Positions 43,123 through 54,506 of a DNA stretch of 64,000 nucleotides are shown here, in pieces. The stretch comes from Plasmodium coatneyi (taxonomy: Eukaryota; Apicomplexa; Aconoidasida; Haemosporida; Plasmodiidae), in NCBI RefSeq assembly GCF_001680005.1, contig NC_033567.1, positions 496,001 to 560,000 of the forward strand, read 5' to 3'. The notes beneath the pieces were generated by a model. The model saw only the letters and a list, made by a program, of their open reading frames with translations. It had not been told where the DNA came from and did not search any database. The translations under genes were made by a program, and so were the position numbers. Every line of letters begins with the position of its first letter. Position 1 is the stretch's first letter.

Positions 43123-43414
43123 ATGCAATATATACAGCTAATTCACTTAGTCACACTGGCTTGTATCTTGCGCATGCAAGTTGGCTCATGTGTTAATTTG
43201 GCCAAAAAGGCAACTCCGCTCGGGAATTCCGAGACAGTGCTGTGTTCCCCTTCGCAACTTCCACGCGTTTAATTTGGAAAATAAGGAAGATGAAGCGATA
43301 GATGGGCTAAACAAGCCAGCTAAAAACCAACCCTCGGGAAAACAATTCCATGCACACACAATTTATCCCCCTTTCAAACATAAACGTGCCTTCACAAATT
43401 TTACCCCCGTTTGA
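43123..43414 (+). CDS. Possible small secreted protein, two frames not yet joined
   Basis: ATG 43123 opens a signal-peptide-like sequence, MQYIQLIHLVTLACILRMQV, continuing GSCVNLAKKATPLGN to a stop at 43272. In the +1-shifted frame a coding-like segment continues to a TGA at 43414: NLENKEDEAIDGLNKP, then FHAHTIYPPFKHKRAF. The two could be joined by a very short intron ending at CCGAGACAG (about 43237) or by a frame change, but no intron of normal size fits. It lies tail-to-tail with the apicoplast RpoA gene. No family recognised. Confidence 0.4.
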
Positions 43415-43490
43415 GGGAAACCGCGGCGTCCTGTGCTCTACGCATCCGTGTGTGTTAAACCTCTTCGACCATTTTTTGTTCCCACTCACG

Positions 43491-45650
43491 CTAAATACCC
43501 TCGTCGTAAATTTCCTCGTGACCTACGTGAGGATTTTTATCGAGAGGCCGTTCAATGACCCATCTGGGGGGGTTCATATTTCTCTCAGACTTATCCACGG
43601 GCCAATCGAGCAAGCAGTCATGTCTTTCTTCAGATGGAATATATTCCCCCTCGGATACAGATGGTCCTTTCTTAATTTGTTCTCGTCTCTTATCAATTTC
43701 TTTCAAAAATTTTTTCTTTTTCTCCCATAATATTTCTCTTTCCTGTTTTGATTGCGCACTTTCTGGGTCTATATCATATTGCCTATGCACATCCTTTCTG
43801 TAAAGCCATTTTTTGGCATCCTCCAATTCCTCCGCAGTTGTTTTATATTTATTCCATGGCACGTCAGTATATCTATCTTTGTCCATATAAAATTCTGGGT
43901 TCCTAAATTCTTCCAGAACAGATCCATCATCACATGTGTGGCAATTATTGTATAGTGCATTTTCCATGTACTGAAAATTTTCAGATATATAATCAATAGT
44001 TTTCAATAGGGCACTTTTGGGGGTGATAGAACCATCCGTGTGCATTTCAAGAATATTAATTTCGCCAAGGGTATCCAAATTGATCCCTCTCCTTTGTCCC
44101 ATAAATCCAAAATATTCCACAGGCGTGCAACTACTGCTGAAGTGAATAAAATTGTCTTTACAAATGTCTCTATTTCGTGATTGGCTTCCATATTCTGGCA
44201 TGACATACTCTTCAATGCTTTCAATTTTTACATCCATTTCTAGATAGCTTCCAGCGGACACGGAACAGATATACTGATTTTTGTTAACAATTTCGATCCC
44301 TTTTGGTAATTGCATATGTCCAGCCACAACGATCATGGGTCCCTTTATCCGAAACTTCCCTGTGATGTAATTATCCATATCTGCATCCTCAGGCACATTT
44401 TTAAAAGTGATCTGTCTTAAATTCTGTGCTAAATCAAAAAAATTTTCTCTTACTCCAACTATACAATAAAATTCGTGTTTCATATTGGGGATTCTCAAGG
44501 CCGTAACTCTGCCTCCTTTTAAATGCTTGATCGCTACTCTTCTGAAGGCATTTAAAAAAATGGGAGACAATTCTACTTCATGGGAATGCATAAAAAAATA
44601 GGTGTATGCTCTTCCTTGATGATATTTTACAGGCTGAATTTGTTTAAATTTAAAACCAAATGTTTTCGGTCCCCCTTTTTTGGCATCAAAATATGATTCA
44701 TCCAGCTGATTTTTGTTCAACTGATAAGAATCTATTGTTGACTTTTTCTCCTTACATAATTCGTCGAAATATTTATTATACGTATGAAAATCGTATACTT
44801 CTGGTTCATAGTCCTCTGATTTTCCTTCGTATGCCTTTCCTCCTTCGTATATGTATGGAGGCAACTTTGCCTTTTTCCTATCTATTTTGTCAGCCTGTTG
44901 TAGGTCTATTTCGTTACCATCTTTTTTTGTTACTTCGTCGCTGTATACATTATATCTATGTTTTCCCGCAACTTGTCTGCGGGACTTCATCCATAGGGAG
45001 TCTTCCCCCTCTAACTTATCTTCTCCTTCTTCCAACTCGTCTTTCAATTCGTCTTTCCTCTCTCCATTTGCAGTGGGGTTATCTTCCCCACTCAGCTTCC
45101 CCCCCTCCTCCGTCCTTTCCTTCCCTTCACTAAAAACGTCGAACCGAACAAGTCCTGAATCGTCCTTTGCCTCCTCATTTATTAAATGGTCATCACCTAA
45201 CTGATCGTCGTGCACATTGTCGTAATCATGATCGTCAAATTCTTCGTACTCATTCGAATCGTCTTCATCGCTTACCTGATCATCCCCAAATGAGCCGAAC
45301 TTGAAAATGTCCCTATTGCGAAGTTTTCTATTCCCTGATTCCTCTTTTGTGTAATATCGTCTAAGGAGGCTGCTTCTGCCTCTAGCGCTGCTGTCTAAGG
45401 TGAGTGAAAAGTGAAACAAAATTTGCGTGAAAGATTAATTTACTTCTCTTTGAGTATATGTACTTGAAGGGGGAGGAACTCCCTTCGTGCAAGCAGTTCC
45501 CCCACACGTTTCCTTCCTCCTTTTCGTCTTACCCTTAGAGTATCCCGTGTGTACAGGCAAAAACGCTGGGTTTTTACTTTTCAGTATTAAGCCGAAATGC
45601 GATTGACTAGCAGTAGCGAAGGCCAGGACTAGCAGTAGAAATAGCATCAT
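43491..45650 (-). CDS. rpoA: Apicoplast-targeted RNA polymerase alpha subunit, two exons
   Basis: Exons 45650-45464 and 45394-43491, donor A/GTACAT and acceptor CACCTTAG, phase 1, 696 residues. Exon 1 encodes a bipartite apicoplast leader: signal peptide MMLFLLLVLAFATASQ, then a basic, acid-free stretch (LKSKNPAFLPVHTGYSKGK). Exon 2 starts with a long acidic insert, then the bacterial-type alpha N-terminal region: YTYFFMHSHEVELSPIFLNA, FRRVAIKHLKGGRVTALRI, ITFKNVPEDADMDNYITG, KGIEIVNKNQYICSVS. The catalytic beta subunits are encoded on the apicoplast genome, while alpha is nuclear; this fits the plastid-encoded polymerase model. The C-terminus is a charged extension instead of a clear alpha-CTD. 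The start is the first of two ATG (MMLF); the frame extends upstream without an earlier ATG. Confidence 0.85.
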
Positions 45651-47122
45651 ATAGTAACTGTTTTCTGCTGGTGTGACTCTTCGCGCACTGCGTCTCACCA
45701 GGGTTCATTTTGCCTTCTTCCAAAAGAAAAGGGAGCATATCGCAACGCCATGTAGGGAGACTCATTCACAGGTGAATGCATATGTACGTACATATATATA
45801 CGCGTTGATATCATGGAGGGAACCGTAAATTGGTGCGATTTTCTTCTTTTCTTTTCCAAATGTAGATATCGAACAGGGGAAGCTGAAATGAAATTCTTCA
45901 CTTACGGGCAAGACATATTTTCACCTTCCTCGCAAGTAAAAGCGACCTATTTCATCACTAGCCATAAGGGTCCACTTGTTACAAATTAGATTGAGCTGGA
46001 ACGAAATAAGCGCAGGTGGGTCTACTACAGGAAGAGCACTGTCCTAAATGTGCTGCAACCACGAGGTAGTTATCTACACCGTTATGCTTAAATGCGCAAA
46101 CACAGGCATAGATTCTCCTTATGTACAGACAAAAGACAAATTCGGCCAAACTGGAGGCAGAGAAAGGCTTGTCCTTATAATTTCCTTACGCACATTTGTT
46201 CCTTCTTTTCCTGCTCAGATGGATACCACATCGCTTATACTTGCGGTGCCTTCTAACCCGCCTTATATATTTTTCTCTGCGGATTGGTAATTATGAATTT
46301 TCCTGCTATGAATAGGAAACGGAAGGGGGGGATCCATCCATACATATGCATGTGTACTTATGTACATGTGCGTCCAAATTTATTAGCAATTTCTATTATT
46401 ACACTAATTTCCTATGCCTTACGTTGGCGTTTCTTCAATTCGGTTGTACTGCTCTAACTTTGCTATACATGCTTCAGTTTTTTCATATTTTCTCATTTTC
46501 CTATTTTTTTTCTTATTTTCTTATTTTTTTTTTTTTCCTTTTTATCGTTTATTTTATTTTATTTTTTTTTTTTTTGCGCCTCTTTCACATGTTCACCGTT
46601 CGACTTCAAAATTTTTTCTTCCTTCCAAACCAATTTTTCAAATAATGATTATTCCATTTATACAATTTGTTAAACTGTTAGATGTGTGCAATAATATTGT
46701 GAAAAAAAAAAAAAAATTTCCAGCATTTTTTGAGATGTTTTTTTTTTCACAAAATGGAAGGAAATTAACATATTAAAAAAAAAAAAAAAATGAATAGAAG
46801 GAAAGGAAAAGGAAGAAGTCAATCCACCATTTAGTACATATTTTTACATATGTACCATGCGTGCCATGCGCTAATGGCGAAACTGCGAAGTTAATGCTAT
46901 GCGCGTTATTCGCAAAATCGCACGCAAGCACGTACGTATGTACGTATATACATGTAACGTGGCATGCTTACCCCTACAATCCGTTTTTTTCATCCTTTCC
47001 AGTTCATTAGATAGATTACCCAACTTTCAGCAAACTATACAACTTCATAGCATCATAGTATCGCTAAACTGTGAAAAGATTTCCATTTGTGGGGAGGGAA
47101 ATCTTTCCACAAAGTTAATACC
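45651..47122. other. Intergenic region upstream of RpoA
   Basis: Long T-runs at 46500-46580 and A-runs at 46700-46790. Reading frames here are Phe-rich and chance-like. No gene seen. Confidence 0.5.
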
Positions 47123-47926
47123 TTAAACCTTCGGCATTTTGCGCAACTTCAAAAGGGGTAGAAGTTTAACATCAAGTTGAGGAAGGTATACATATGCATA
47201 TATGAACGCATTGTATGGATCATTCCTTTTTTTTTTGTGTAGGCCTAACATAATTTTTTGAAAAATGCCTACATATGGATCCTGTAGAAGTAAATATATA
47301 TTCATTTTTAACGCTATGGCAAGATTTTTAAGTCTATAGCCGTTGGGAAATTTCCATGAATGTTTTTTCCTTTTCTAGTTCTACCTCCCTGTGATGGCCT
47401 ATCTGTTCATTTGCGGCTTTGTGCCTGTATTCATGCCCACCTACATGTAACAACATACATATATAGATTTATAGATATACAGATATACGTGTGCTGATCC
47501 CCGGGGTGCACCCTCCGTCGGACACCGCACAAGTGGGAGTGGCAAGAGGGCGCTACAGTTCCAAACGCGGGCAACCCAGCGTCTGTAAATGCTCACGTGC
47601 TTACACATGACATGTGTTTCGCTTCATACACCGAGAATAGACGCACCCTGCAGACGTTAGAGAAATGAGGCCCATCCTTCGCAATCAATTGTTTAAATAA
47701 GTATGTAACCTTACAGGGGGAGAAGGAAAAATAAGAAAAAAAAACACCTAGCATATTGTCCACCACATTTTAAAAACGTACCAAACCAGTAACAGCCTAA
47801 TAATTGCACTCGAATGAGCTCAATTTTTACGTTCTGCGCGTCACGAACTTTCTGAACTGTTGAAAACAAAAGAGTCGAAACGCTTATTTTTGAAGACGCA
47901 AAAAGGCCCCTCCAAATTTTTGTCAT
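47123..47926 (-). CDS. Small three-exon gene, product unknown (126 aa)
   Basis: Hand-assembled exons 47926-47748, 47647-47605 and 47281-47123. Exon 1 reads MTKIWRGLFASSKISVST, then VQKVRDAQNVKIELIRVQ, then LLGCYWFGTF, with donor AG/GTGTTT. Exon 2 is 43 nt (CTGCAG acceptor, GTAAGC donor). Exon 3 reads DPYVGIFQKIMLGLHKKK, then NAFIYAYVYLPQLDVKLL, ending KLRKMPKV. Phases agree through all joins. Exons 1 and 3 look coding. Exon 2 and the donor of exon 1 are less certain: a GTACGT donor 30 bases earlier would give another frame. No family recognised. The basic, acid-poor N-terminus could be an organelle-targeting sequence. Confidence 0.45.
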
Positions 47927-48136
47927 TCACGTGTTAAAGCAAACATTTGCATTGATGCGTTTTTGCCATATTTGCTCACTTCTTCGCAAGAGAAGACAAA
48001 TTGTGCCTTTATTAGCGTACTTTTTTTTGTCTCCATTTTTGGGACCATTTTGTGCGTAAATTCCCGCACCCCTTGCCCTATATTTGCCTACCGCAAGGAG
48101 CACCTCCCGTAACTACATGTTCGACACTAAGAGATA

Positions 48137-51100
48137 ATGGATAGCGGGGGAATCAGAAAAAGGAAAGATGCGAAGGATAACAAAGTAAACATACAGGGGG
48201 GGATGAATTTTCCAACAAATGATGGTGCGGCAAATAACGGCAACTGGAATAGCGCCAGTGTGACAAGAGGGAAAAATGAGCACTGGGATTTGAGGAGAAA
48301 TGCATTGGGGTTGTCCTCAAATATGGGTTCAAGCGCGAGGAGGGACTCATCAAGCGATAACTCTAAGTCTGGGAAGAAGAAATCTCTAGGCCTATTCAAC
48401 AGCTCGAACATCAGTGCTATATCGAATAACTGCATGAAATCGTTTAACAATATGTTGAATAATATTAACTACAACATAAACAGCTCCGTGGGTAGTGGCA
48501 CTGGTGGAGGAGGCCACTTGGGTGACAGATCAGGGGCCTCCGCAGAGACCAGCTTCTACGAAAATCAGTTTAAAAATCTGAACCTCGCTAAAGGAATAAG
48601 CTACCTAAGCAGTATAGCCAACCCGCAGCAAAAATTTACCTCCGATAGTAGGAACGTAATAACGGGGAACCAAAGCAACTTTAACTTTTTTCGCAACTAT
48701 GAGAATAACCTAGCAGAAAAAAGGGAAAACAATACAAGTGGCACAAATCAGTACAGTAACTCCTCACAGGGGAAGTATGCCAACGCCAGCAGGGCAAATA
48801 TGACAAACTCAACAAATAAAAGCAGCACAGTTAATAGCCAAAATTTAGAGAGCTTTTTAAGTAACAAAGAAATTCAGAACCCAAACTATAACATCACAGG
48901 ATTTGGAAATACCTACACAAGTGAAATAAATAATTTAAGAAATATAAATAACGATGAGACGTATTGTACCTGTCTCGATAACCTGCTACGAAATCATGGA
49001 AATATTGATTCGAATGAAATGCTAAAATATAATGATAAAAATATCAACTGCTTAAATGATATAATATTCCTAGATGTGTACAGAGCATATAACGTTTTAA
49101 CTTATATGCAAGAAAAAGTCAACATAATAATTTACACCATAAGAATTATTGGGAAGAAATTAAAAAAAAAACATGTCCCCGAGGAAGTAGTCATTTCTTT
49201 AGAGTTCCTAAATTTCTGTGTCAAAAATTTAGGCCTTTTTTTTGTTCGATTTCTGGATGAAAGTTTTATGAAAAAAATAAGTGCTCTGCTAAAAACAACC
49301 ACTTTGAAAAAGTCAATCACCAAGGATGTAAAGTCTAAGTTGTCAAAATTTCTCATCGTGCCGATTATCCACCCAGGCGTAGCAACAGATCCAAGACTCC
49401 ATTTCATAAAAAGAAAAATCCTCTTCATGTTACAATTATGGCATGATTCTTTTATCCTCCACCAGCATGTAGCTGCTGCTGTTTTTGACGAATATAAATC
49501 CTTGAAGGAAAAAGGAATTACCTTCCCCATTATTAATAAGGCTGAAAAATTTTACGTGAAAAATGCGGACACCTCTCCATCCTTCTCCGACGATAATATA
49601 CTCCACGATTTGCCTCTAAAATTGGCACAAATTAATAATATGATGAAAAGTTTAAAAGAAATTAAACACATGCATAATGATGAGGAGAAATCCAAATGCA
49701 TTGCCATCGTGGCAAAGTACAAAGATCTCGTCTTCCAAAGTATTAACAAATTGTCCGACTATAAGGGGAACATTAACATCTCCGTCACGTTAAATTCGCT
49801 CCTATACATTAATGACCAGATTTGCATTTTTGAAAAATGGGAAAAGGAGCGGGAAAATGGGGACGGAAGCGAAAATGGGTTCAAGTCCACCCTGAGGGAT
49901 AAAATAACCGAAGAGGAAACTGAAAAACTCAAGCAAAAGGGAAAGAAAAAGAAAAACAAAAAGAAGGAAACCTCCAACCCATCAAATATTAACGAAATTA
50001 TTTTTAACAAATACGACCCCTGGAACACCGAAAAGAAGGAAGATAAAAATGAAGCGGAACAAGAAAAGGACATCTTTTTCGACGAACCGGTTGCAAGTTT
50101 TACCAGCGCCACTTCTTCCAAGTTAACGAACAAAGAGACGACCACCCCATTTAACAGTAAAAACGGTGTACCATACGACAGTGAAAATATGTTTTCATTT
50201 TTTGGTGAAGAATCCATCAACGAGGAGGTGATAACTGCACCTAAAAAGGATAACAACGTGGAGGACAAATATAGCGTTTTCAACGAACTGAACTTTGGTA
50301 ATGATTCTGCTCATCATTTAAGTAATAACTTCCAACCGGGTCTGCATAACCTTAACGTCACTTCGCAAATCGCAGCGCAGAATTCATCAAATCAGCTTCA
50401 CCCTGTTCATATCGCGCAACAACATGGTCACTCAGCCAACAAGCGAACAACTCGAAATAACAATTTTGATAGTGATATATTTGGGAACAATTTATTACCC
50501 AAGGGGCAAGGACAAAATTCAAATCTCCATTCAAACGTAGCGAATGGTCTACCCCCCCATGGCTACAATTCACCATTACACAAAAATGGTACAGAGGCAG
50601 TATTTGCCATCCCTGGAAAGACAACCCCCTTGCCCCCAATGCATATATTAACAAGTGAACCGAACGAAGGGAACTTACAAATAGGCATAACAAACTACAG
50701 TTTAGATTTAACACAAATTGAAATTTCTGACCAGTCTTACTTGAGCGAGAAAAGTAGAAACCGAAACGGAGGATGTGCAGGCGACCCTCTCCCGGATGAC
50801 GCAAATGTGACCCCTGGAAATGAACAAAATGGTGCTGCAGTGAAAACTACTCACATGAACGACCTTCCCAGTCTGAATAATTCACACAAAGGGGGAAATA
50901 AAGTCAACGTGTTCGGGGATAGCGGCCCCCCTTTTAATGGGATCGATTTTGATAATATAATTGATTCTGCAGAAAGTAGGAAAAATGCGTTTCAGCAAAA
51001 TGAACAGAAAGCTACTGGGCAGAGGAACATCCCCAAGGAGGAACCCCTTACGAACGAAAATGCAAATGAAGCTAACTATGATTATTTATTCGAAACGTTT

Positions 51101-51775
51101 GATTTTGGCCCATCCGACAATAAGGGTGGTGTGCCGAACGTGGAAATAAATGCAAGTGCCCTTGCTGAAAAACAGAACAATTTGAAGAATCCATTGGAAT
51201 TTGACCCACCCGCTATAGGATCAAACAGAGCGAATGAACAAACAAATGCAAAGGAAGTGTGCGACACGCAAATTCGAAATGTGCATGGAGGAACATCTGA
51301 CATGGTGCTGGACCAAGTTAACAAGGAAGCCTCAAGTATAAACGAAAAGCACAACCCAGTGAGTCAGACCACCTTGAATAAGGACGACTTGTACAGCCAC
51401 CTAAACCAATTGGCTTCCATGAGTAGCATGAATGGTGAATCGCTCAGCGCAGATGAAATTTCATTCGACAAGCACAAATGTGATAGTGAGAGCCCAAATA
51501 ATACTTCAAATTTGGAGGAAGAAATTTCACAAAAGAGTTTCCACGATGGTGGGACAGTTGACCAATGCAAGGAGGAACAAAACGTTCAAGAGAAGAAGCA
51601 TTCAAGCAGTACCCCGATAGGTGAAGAAAAAGATAAAAAGGAAGACAACCCCGATGAGGAAAGCAACGCCGATTCGAATGATATAAACTTTGACGAGATC
51701 GACGAAATAACGAAAGCAATAGATGACCTCAACGATAACTTTGAAAATATGAACATTTATAAATTTGATAATTAA
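48137..51775 (+). CDS. VHS-domain protein
   Basis: Single exon, 1212 residues. The VHS domain (about 311-464) shows VVISLEFLNFCVKNLGLFF, VRFLDESFMKKI, then KILFMLQLWHDSFILHQH and VFDEYKSLKEKGITFP, the alpha-solenoid pattern of VHS domains in STAM, Hrs, GGA and TOM1. A GAT-like helical stretch follows (about 490-570: LAQINNMMKSLKEIKHMHN, YKDLVFQSINKL). VHS proteins bind phosphoinositides or ubiquitinated cargo in endosome/Golgi sorting; since Plasmodium lacks a full ESCRT-0, this may be its TOM1-like sorter (inference). The 300 residues before and 600 after are Asn/Ser/Glu-rich; FDPW-like DPWNTEKKE and repeated NLFG-poor acidic segments may carry adaptor-binding short motifs. No signal peptide. 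No break. Confidence 0.85.
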   Translation: MDSGGIRKRKDAKDNKVNIQGGMNFPTNDGAANNGNWNSASVTRGKNEHWDLRRNALGLSSNMGSSARRDSSSDNSKSGKKKSLGLFNSSNISAISNNCMKSFNNMLNNINYNINSSVGSGTGGGGHLGDRSGASAETSFYENQFKNLNLAKGISYLSSIANPQQKFTSDSRNVITGNQSNFNFFRNYENNLAEKRENNTSGTNQYSNSSQGKYANASRANMTNSTNKSSTVNSQNLESFLSNKEIQNPNYNITGFGNTYTSEINNLRNINNDETYCTCLDNLLRNHGNIDSNEMLKYNDKNINCLNDIIFLDVYRAYNVLTYMQEKVNIIIYTIRIIGKKLKKKHVPEEVVISLEFLNFCVKNLGLFFVRFLDESFMKKISALLKTTTLKKSITKDVKSKLSKFLIVPIIHPGVATDPRLHFIKRKILFMLQLWHDSFILHQHVAAAVFDEYKSLKEKGITFPIINKAEKFYVKNADTSPSFSDDNILHDLPLKLAQINNMMKSLKEIKHMHNDEEKSKCIAIVAKYKDLVFQSINKLSDYKGNINISVTLNSLLYINDQICIFEKWEKERENGDGSENGFKSTLRDKITEEETEKLKQKGKKKKNKKKETSNPSNINEIIFNKYDPWNTEKKEDKNEAEQEKDIFFDEPVASFTSATSSKLTNKETTTPFNSKNGVPYDSENMFSFFGEESINEEVITAPKKDNNVEDKYSVFNELNFGNDSAHHLSNNFQPGLHNLNVTSQIAAQNSSNQLHPVHIAQQHGHSANKRTTRNNNFDSDIFGNNLLPKGQGQNSNLHSNVANGLPPHGYNSPLHKNGTEAVFAIPGKTTPLPPMHILTSEPNEGNLQIGITNYSLDLTQIEISDQSYLSEKSRNRNGGCAGDPLPDDANVTPGNEQNGAAVKTTHMNDLPSLNNSHKGGNKVNVFGDSGPPFNGIDFDNIIDSAESRKNAFQQNEQKATGQRNIPKEEPLTNENANEANYDYLFETFDFGPSDNKGGVPNVEINASALAEKQNNLKNPLEFDPPAIGSNRANEQTNAKEVCDTQIRNVHGGTSDMVLDQVNKEASSINEKHNPVSQTTLNKDDLYSHLNQLASMSSMNGESLSADEISFDKHKCDSESPNNTSNLEEEISQKSFHDGGTVDQCKEEQNVQEKKHSSSTPIGEEKDKKEDNPDEESNADSNDINFDEIDEITKAIDDLNDNFENMNIYKFDN

Positions 51776-52646
51776 ACACAGAGGAGTTGGTAAGACGTAC
51801 AAAAGGGGAAGTCCCTTTCGGCGTGATTATCCAGCAGGAACGGAAATTCTTACACTCCCATGTACCCTATGTTCTACATTCTCCCCTAAGTACTTATTAA
51901 TCGTTCAGGATATAATTTGTATTTTTATTTATTCATTTATTTTTTTTGGTACTTATGAAAAAAAGTTTTTAATTTTTTTCCCACCTTTTTTGCACTAAAT
52001 ACATGCTACACGGTGATGCGCATTTTTGCGTCTGTCTCTGATAAAATTGTTTGAATATTTTTATTTCCCTTTTTTTTATGTATATAATAACTTTTTTTTT
52101 TTAAATTAAAAAAGTTGAATTTGTTTTTTAATACAAGTAATAAAAAAAAAAGGTTAACCCTGGGAGGAAGGGACATGTATGCATCTCCCCGTTGGGCATA
52201 CAATTTTATGTGTTGTCCCCCCTTATGCAGGATATGCAACCTTTCCGTTGAGCACGGGTTTAAAAACATCATTTAAAAATTGGGGGAATGGGGGAGTAGT
52301 TACATGTTAAAGAAGGTGTGCAGGCTCGATACTCGACCTTGCCCCACTACAGACATGGCCAAAGTAATTACAATGGACGTGAAAATGTAACAGCATATGG
52401 GGGGTACACAAACTGGGAAGAAATGCAGTAGAACAGCTACGCCGATATGCACATGCATACATTATGTAGGCACAATGGAAGAGGCTGCTACTAAAGTGGG
52501 CACTTCGAAATTTATGTGAACACTCGGAGGAGCATTTTCCTTTGCACTACACGTACATACGTGTGTGTGTTCAAAGGCGCCTTTTTTGGATTTCCTTGTG
52601 GATCTCCATTTTGCACACTCCTAGCCTTTTTGTGTGTGTGAACAAA
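51776..52646. other. Convergent intergenic region
   Basis: Between the VHS gene (+) and the SNIP1-like gene (-). T- and A-runs near 52090-52150. No gene seen. Confidence 0.55.
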
Positions 52647-54367
52647 TCAGGCTTGCGAAGGATTATCCGAGGAATCGTGCAGTAGGACATATTCTCGCGC
52701 TGAACTTCCAAACCGTAGTATGTCAGTTTGTCTGCACAGTGGGGGGAAAGGAAAACATTTATATGTTATCACCTCATAAGGGGTAAACATTCGGGGGGAG
52801 GTGGACGACCGGCCCTTTAAGAAGCCACAACGGGATATAACTCTGCGGAATGGCTCTCTAACAGAGATAGATCACGCATGGCGGTACACTCCCCACTATT
52901 GCCACCACTCCCAACAGCCTCCTCTGGCCGTTTCTCACACTTACCTCAATTCGTAGAACTTGTTCGGCTCGATTAGGTCGTTGTTCAAATATGACCCATT
53001 GGTGCTGCTCAGGTCGAGGAGAAAGGGCAACACTTCACTTTCATGTTTCTTAAATTGTATTACTGCGTGCTGCTTCGATATGGTGGGGTTTGCCAGCTTT
53101 ATGTCTACCACCAAATCGTCCTTTCCAATTAGGTAGCATGATTTGCGGTGTAAGTGGAGTATTTCTGTGGAAAGGATGGGGGGGGGAAACATAGTGTGCT
53201 ATCCGGTTGCCAATGAAGTGACGTTGGTGAATCACCAAATGGGAGTTACTCACACGGAGTGATGTTCCCCTCTTTTTTATTTCTTTATGTGTGCTCTCAC
53301 CACGCATGTTGCTGCGCGCTGGTACGTATTGTACCCTGCTCGCGTATCTCACTCGGTGTACCTTTGGGAGCATATCCCAAAGTATACCCTCGCTGTTTTT
53401 TTTTTTTTTTTCACTTTTTCGGCTTACCCGCAGGATCTTTCGTGTTCGCATTGAGGAACACGTACAACCTCCACTTCTTATCCGGAAGTTCGGCGTCTAT
53501 ACTTTCGATGTATTTCAACTCTACTCCATTTTTGTAGTTCTTTTCCTGTGCAAGTAACCCCGACGGGTTGAAATTCTTCTCTTCCTTAGGTTCATTTTTA
53601 TTTGTTTCTTCCCCTTCTTCAGCATCTTCCTGCTCGTCTTCTTTTACATGGACTTTTTCTGAACTTTTACCCCTCTCGTCATGGTCATAACTATGCACAT
53701 CGTCCTTATCCCTGTTGCTGCCTCTTTTCTGTTTGTCTTCTGTGTGACGCCTGTGCCGGTTATCATATTCGTTATGCCGTCCTTTGACCCTTTCTCTACT
53801 GCTGTCATAACTTGGGAACCCGCTACGATCAGTGTCCCTGCTTTCTCTGGACATTTTATTTTTTTCCATTCGGCAGTATTTCTTTTTTCTTTCCCATGAT
53901 GATTCTTCTTCGTTCGCGACTGATCTGCTGCTACTACGATCCTTCCGTTTTAACTTTTTGGAAATATGTTCCCTTCTGCGTCCATCGGTATGTGTTTCCC
54001 TCTTGCCGTGAGATGTCCTTTCCTTTTTCTGCCTCCCATGTTCAGATAACCAATTTCGAGTGGCATGGCGTGGCACATCATCTCGGTCTGCGTGGCGCGT
54101 GCGGCGTTCTGGACTATCGCAGCTGTTGCGAGCGTCGCAACTGTGGCCACGTCGTCTGCTTCGACCACTTCTACTACGTCTGCTTCGACCACTTCTGCTA
54201 CGTCTGCTTTGACCACTTCTGCTACGTCTGCCCCGTTTGCCACTTCTACCGTTTCTGCCACTGCTACTTTTCCCACTTGTGTCGCTACTTGGGCTTCCGC
54301 TGTTGCGATGGCCCCACCTCTTGGCATGCACTGCGTACTGCTTAGACTCTACAGTTTTTCCATCCAT
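52647..54367 (-). CDS. SNIP1/PML1-like FHA-domain splicing protein, three exons
   Basis: Exons 54367-53428, 53164-52945 and 52731-52647, phases match, 414 residues. The N-terminus has RS-type repeats (SRSGQSRRSRSGRSRRSRSG) and a long charged region. The conserved SNIP1 entry is FNPSGLLAQEKNYKNGVELK then ELPDKKWRLYVF. The FHA domain spans all introns: HRKSCYLIGKDDLVVDIKL, NPTISKQHAVIQF, LDLSSTNGSYLNN, then in exon 3 ILRFGSSAREYVLL. FHA folds bind phosphothreonine; SNIP1/Pml1 is part of the RES complex for pre-mRNA retention and splicing. The insertion of exons into the FHA was checked by phase. Fits the splicing theme of the neighbourhood. Confidence 0.9.
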
Positions 54368-54506
54368 TTCAAGCCTAGCAATTTTTTCCTACTTATATAT
54401 CATAATCTGCACCTTTCTCATGTTTCTGGAATTTTGCATAAAATCCAGTTTTCTCCTCCCCTTCAAACTTCCCCCACTTTTCTTCTTTTTTTTGTTTTTT
54501 TCATTT

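Noticed and set aside
54065..54345. Thr/Ser/Ala-rich plus-strand open frame
   Set aside because: Antisense of the Arg/Ser repeats of the SNIP1-like gene.
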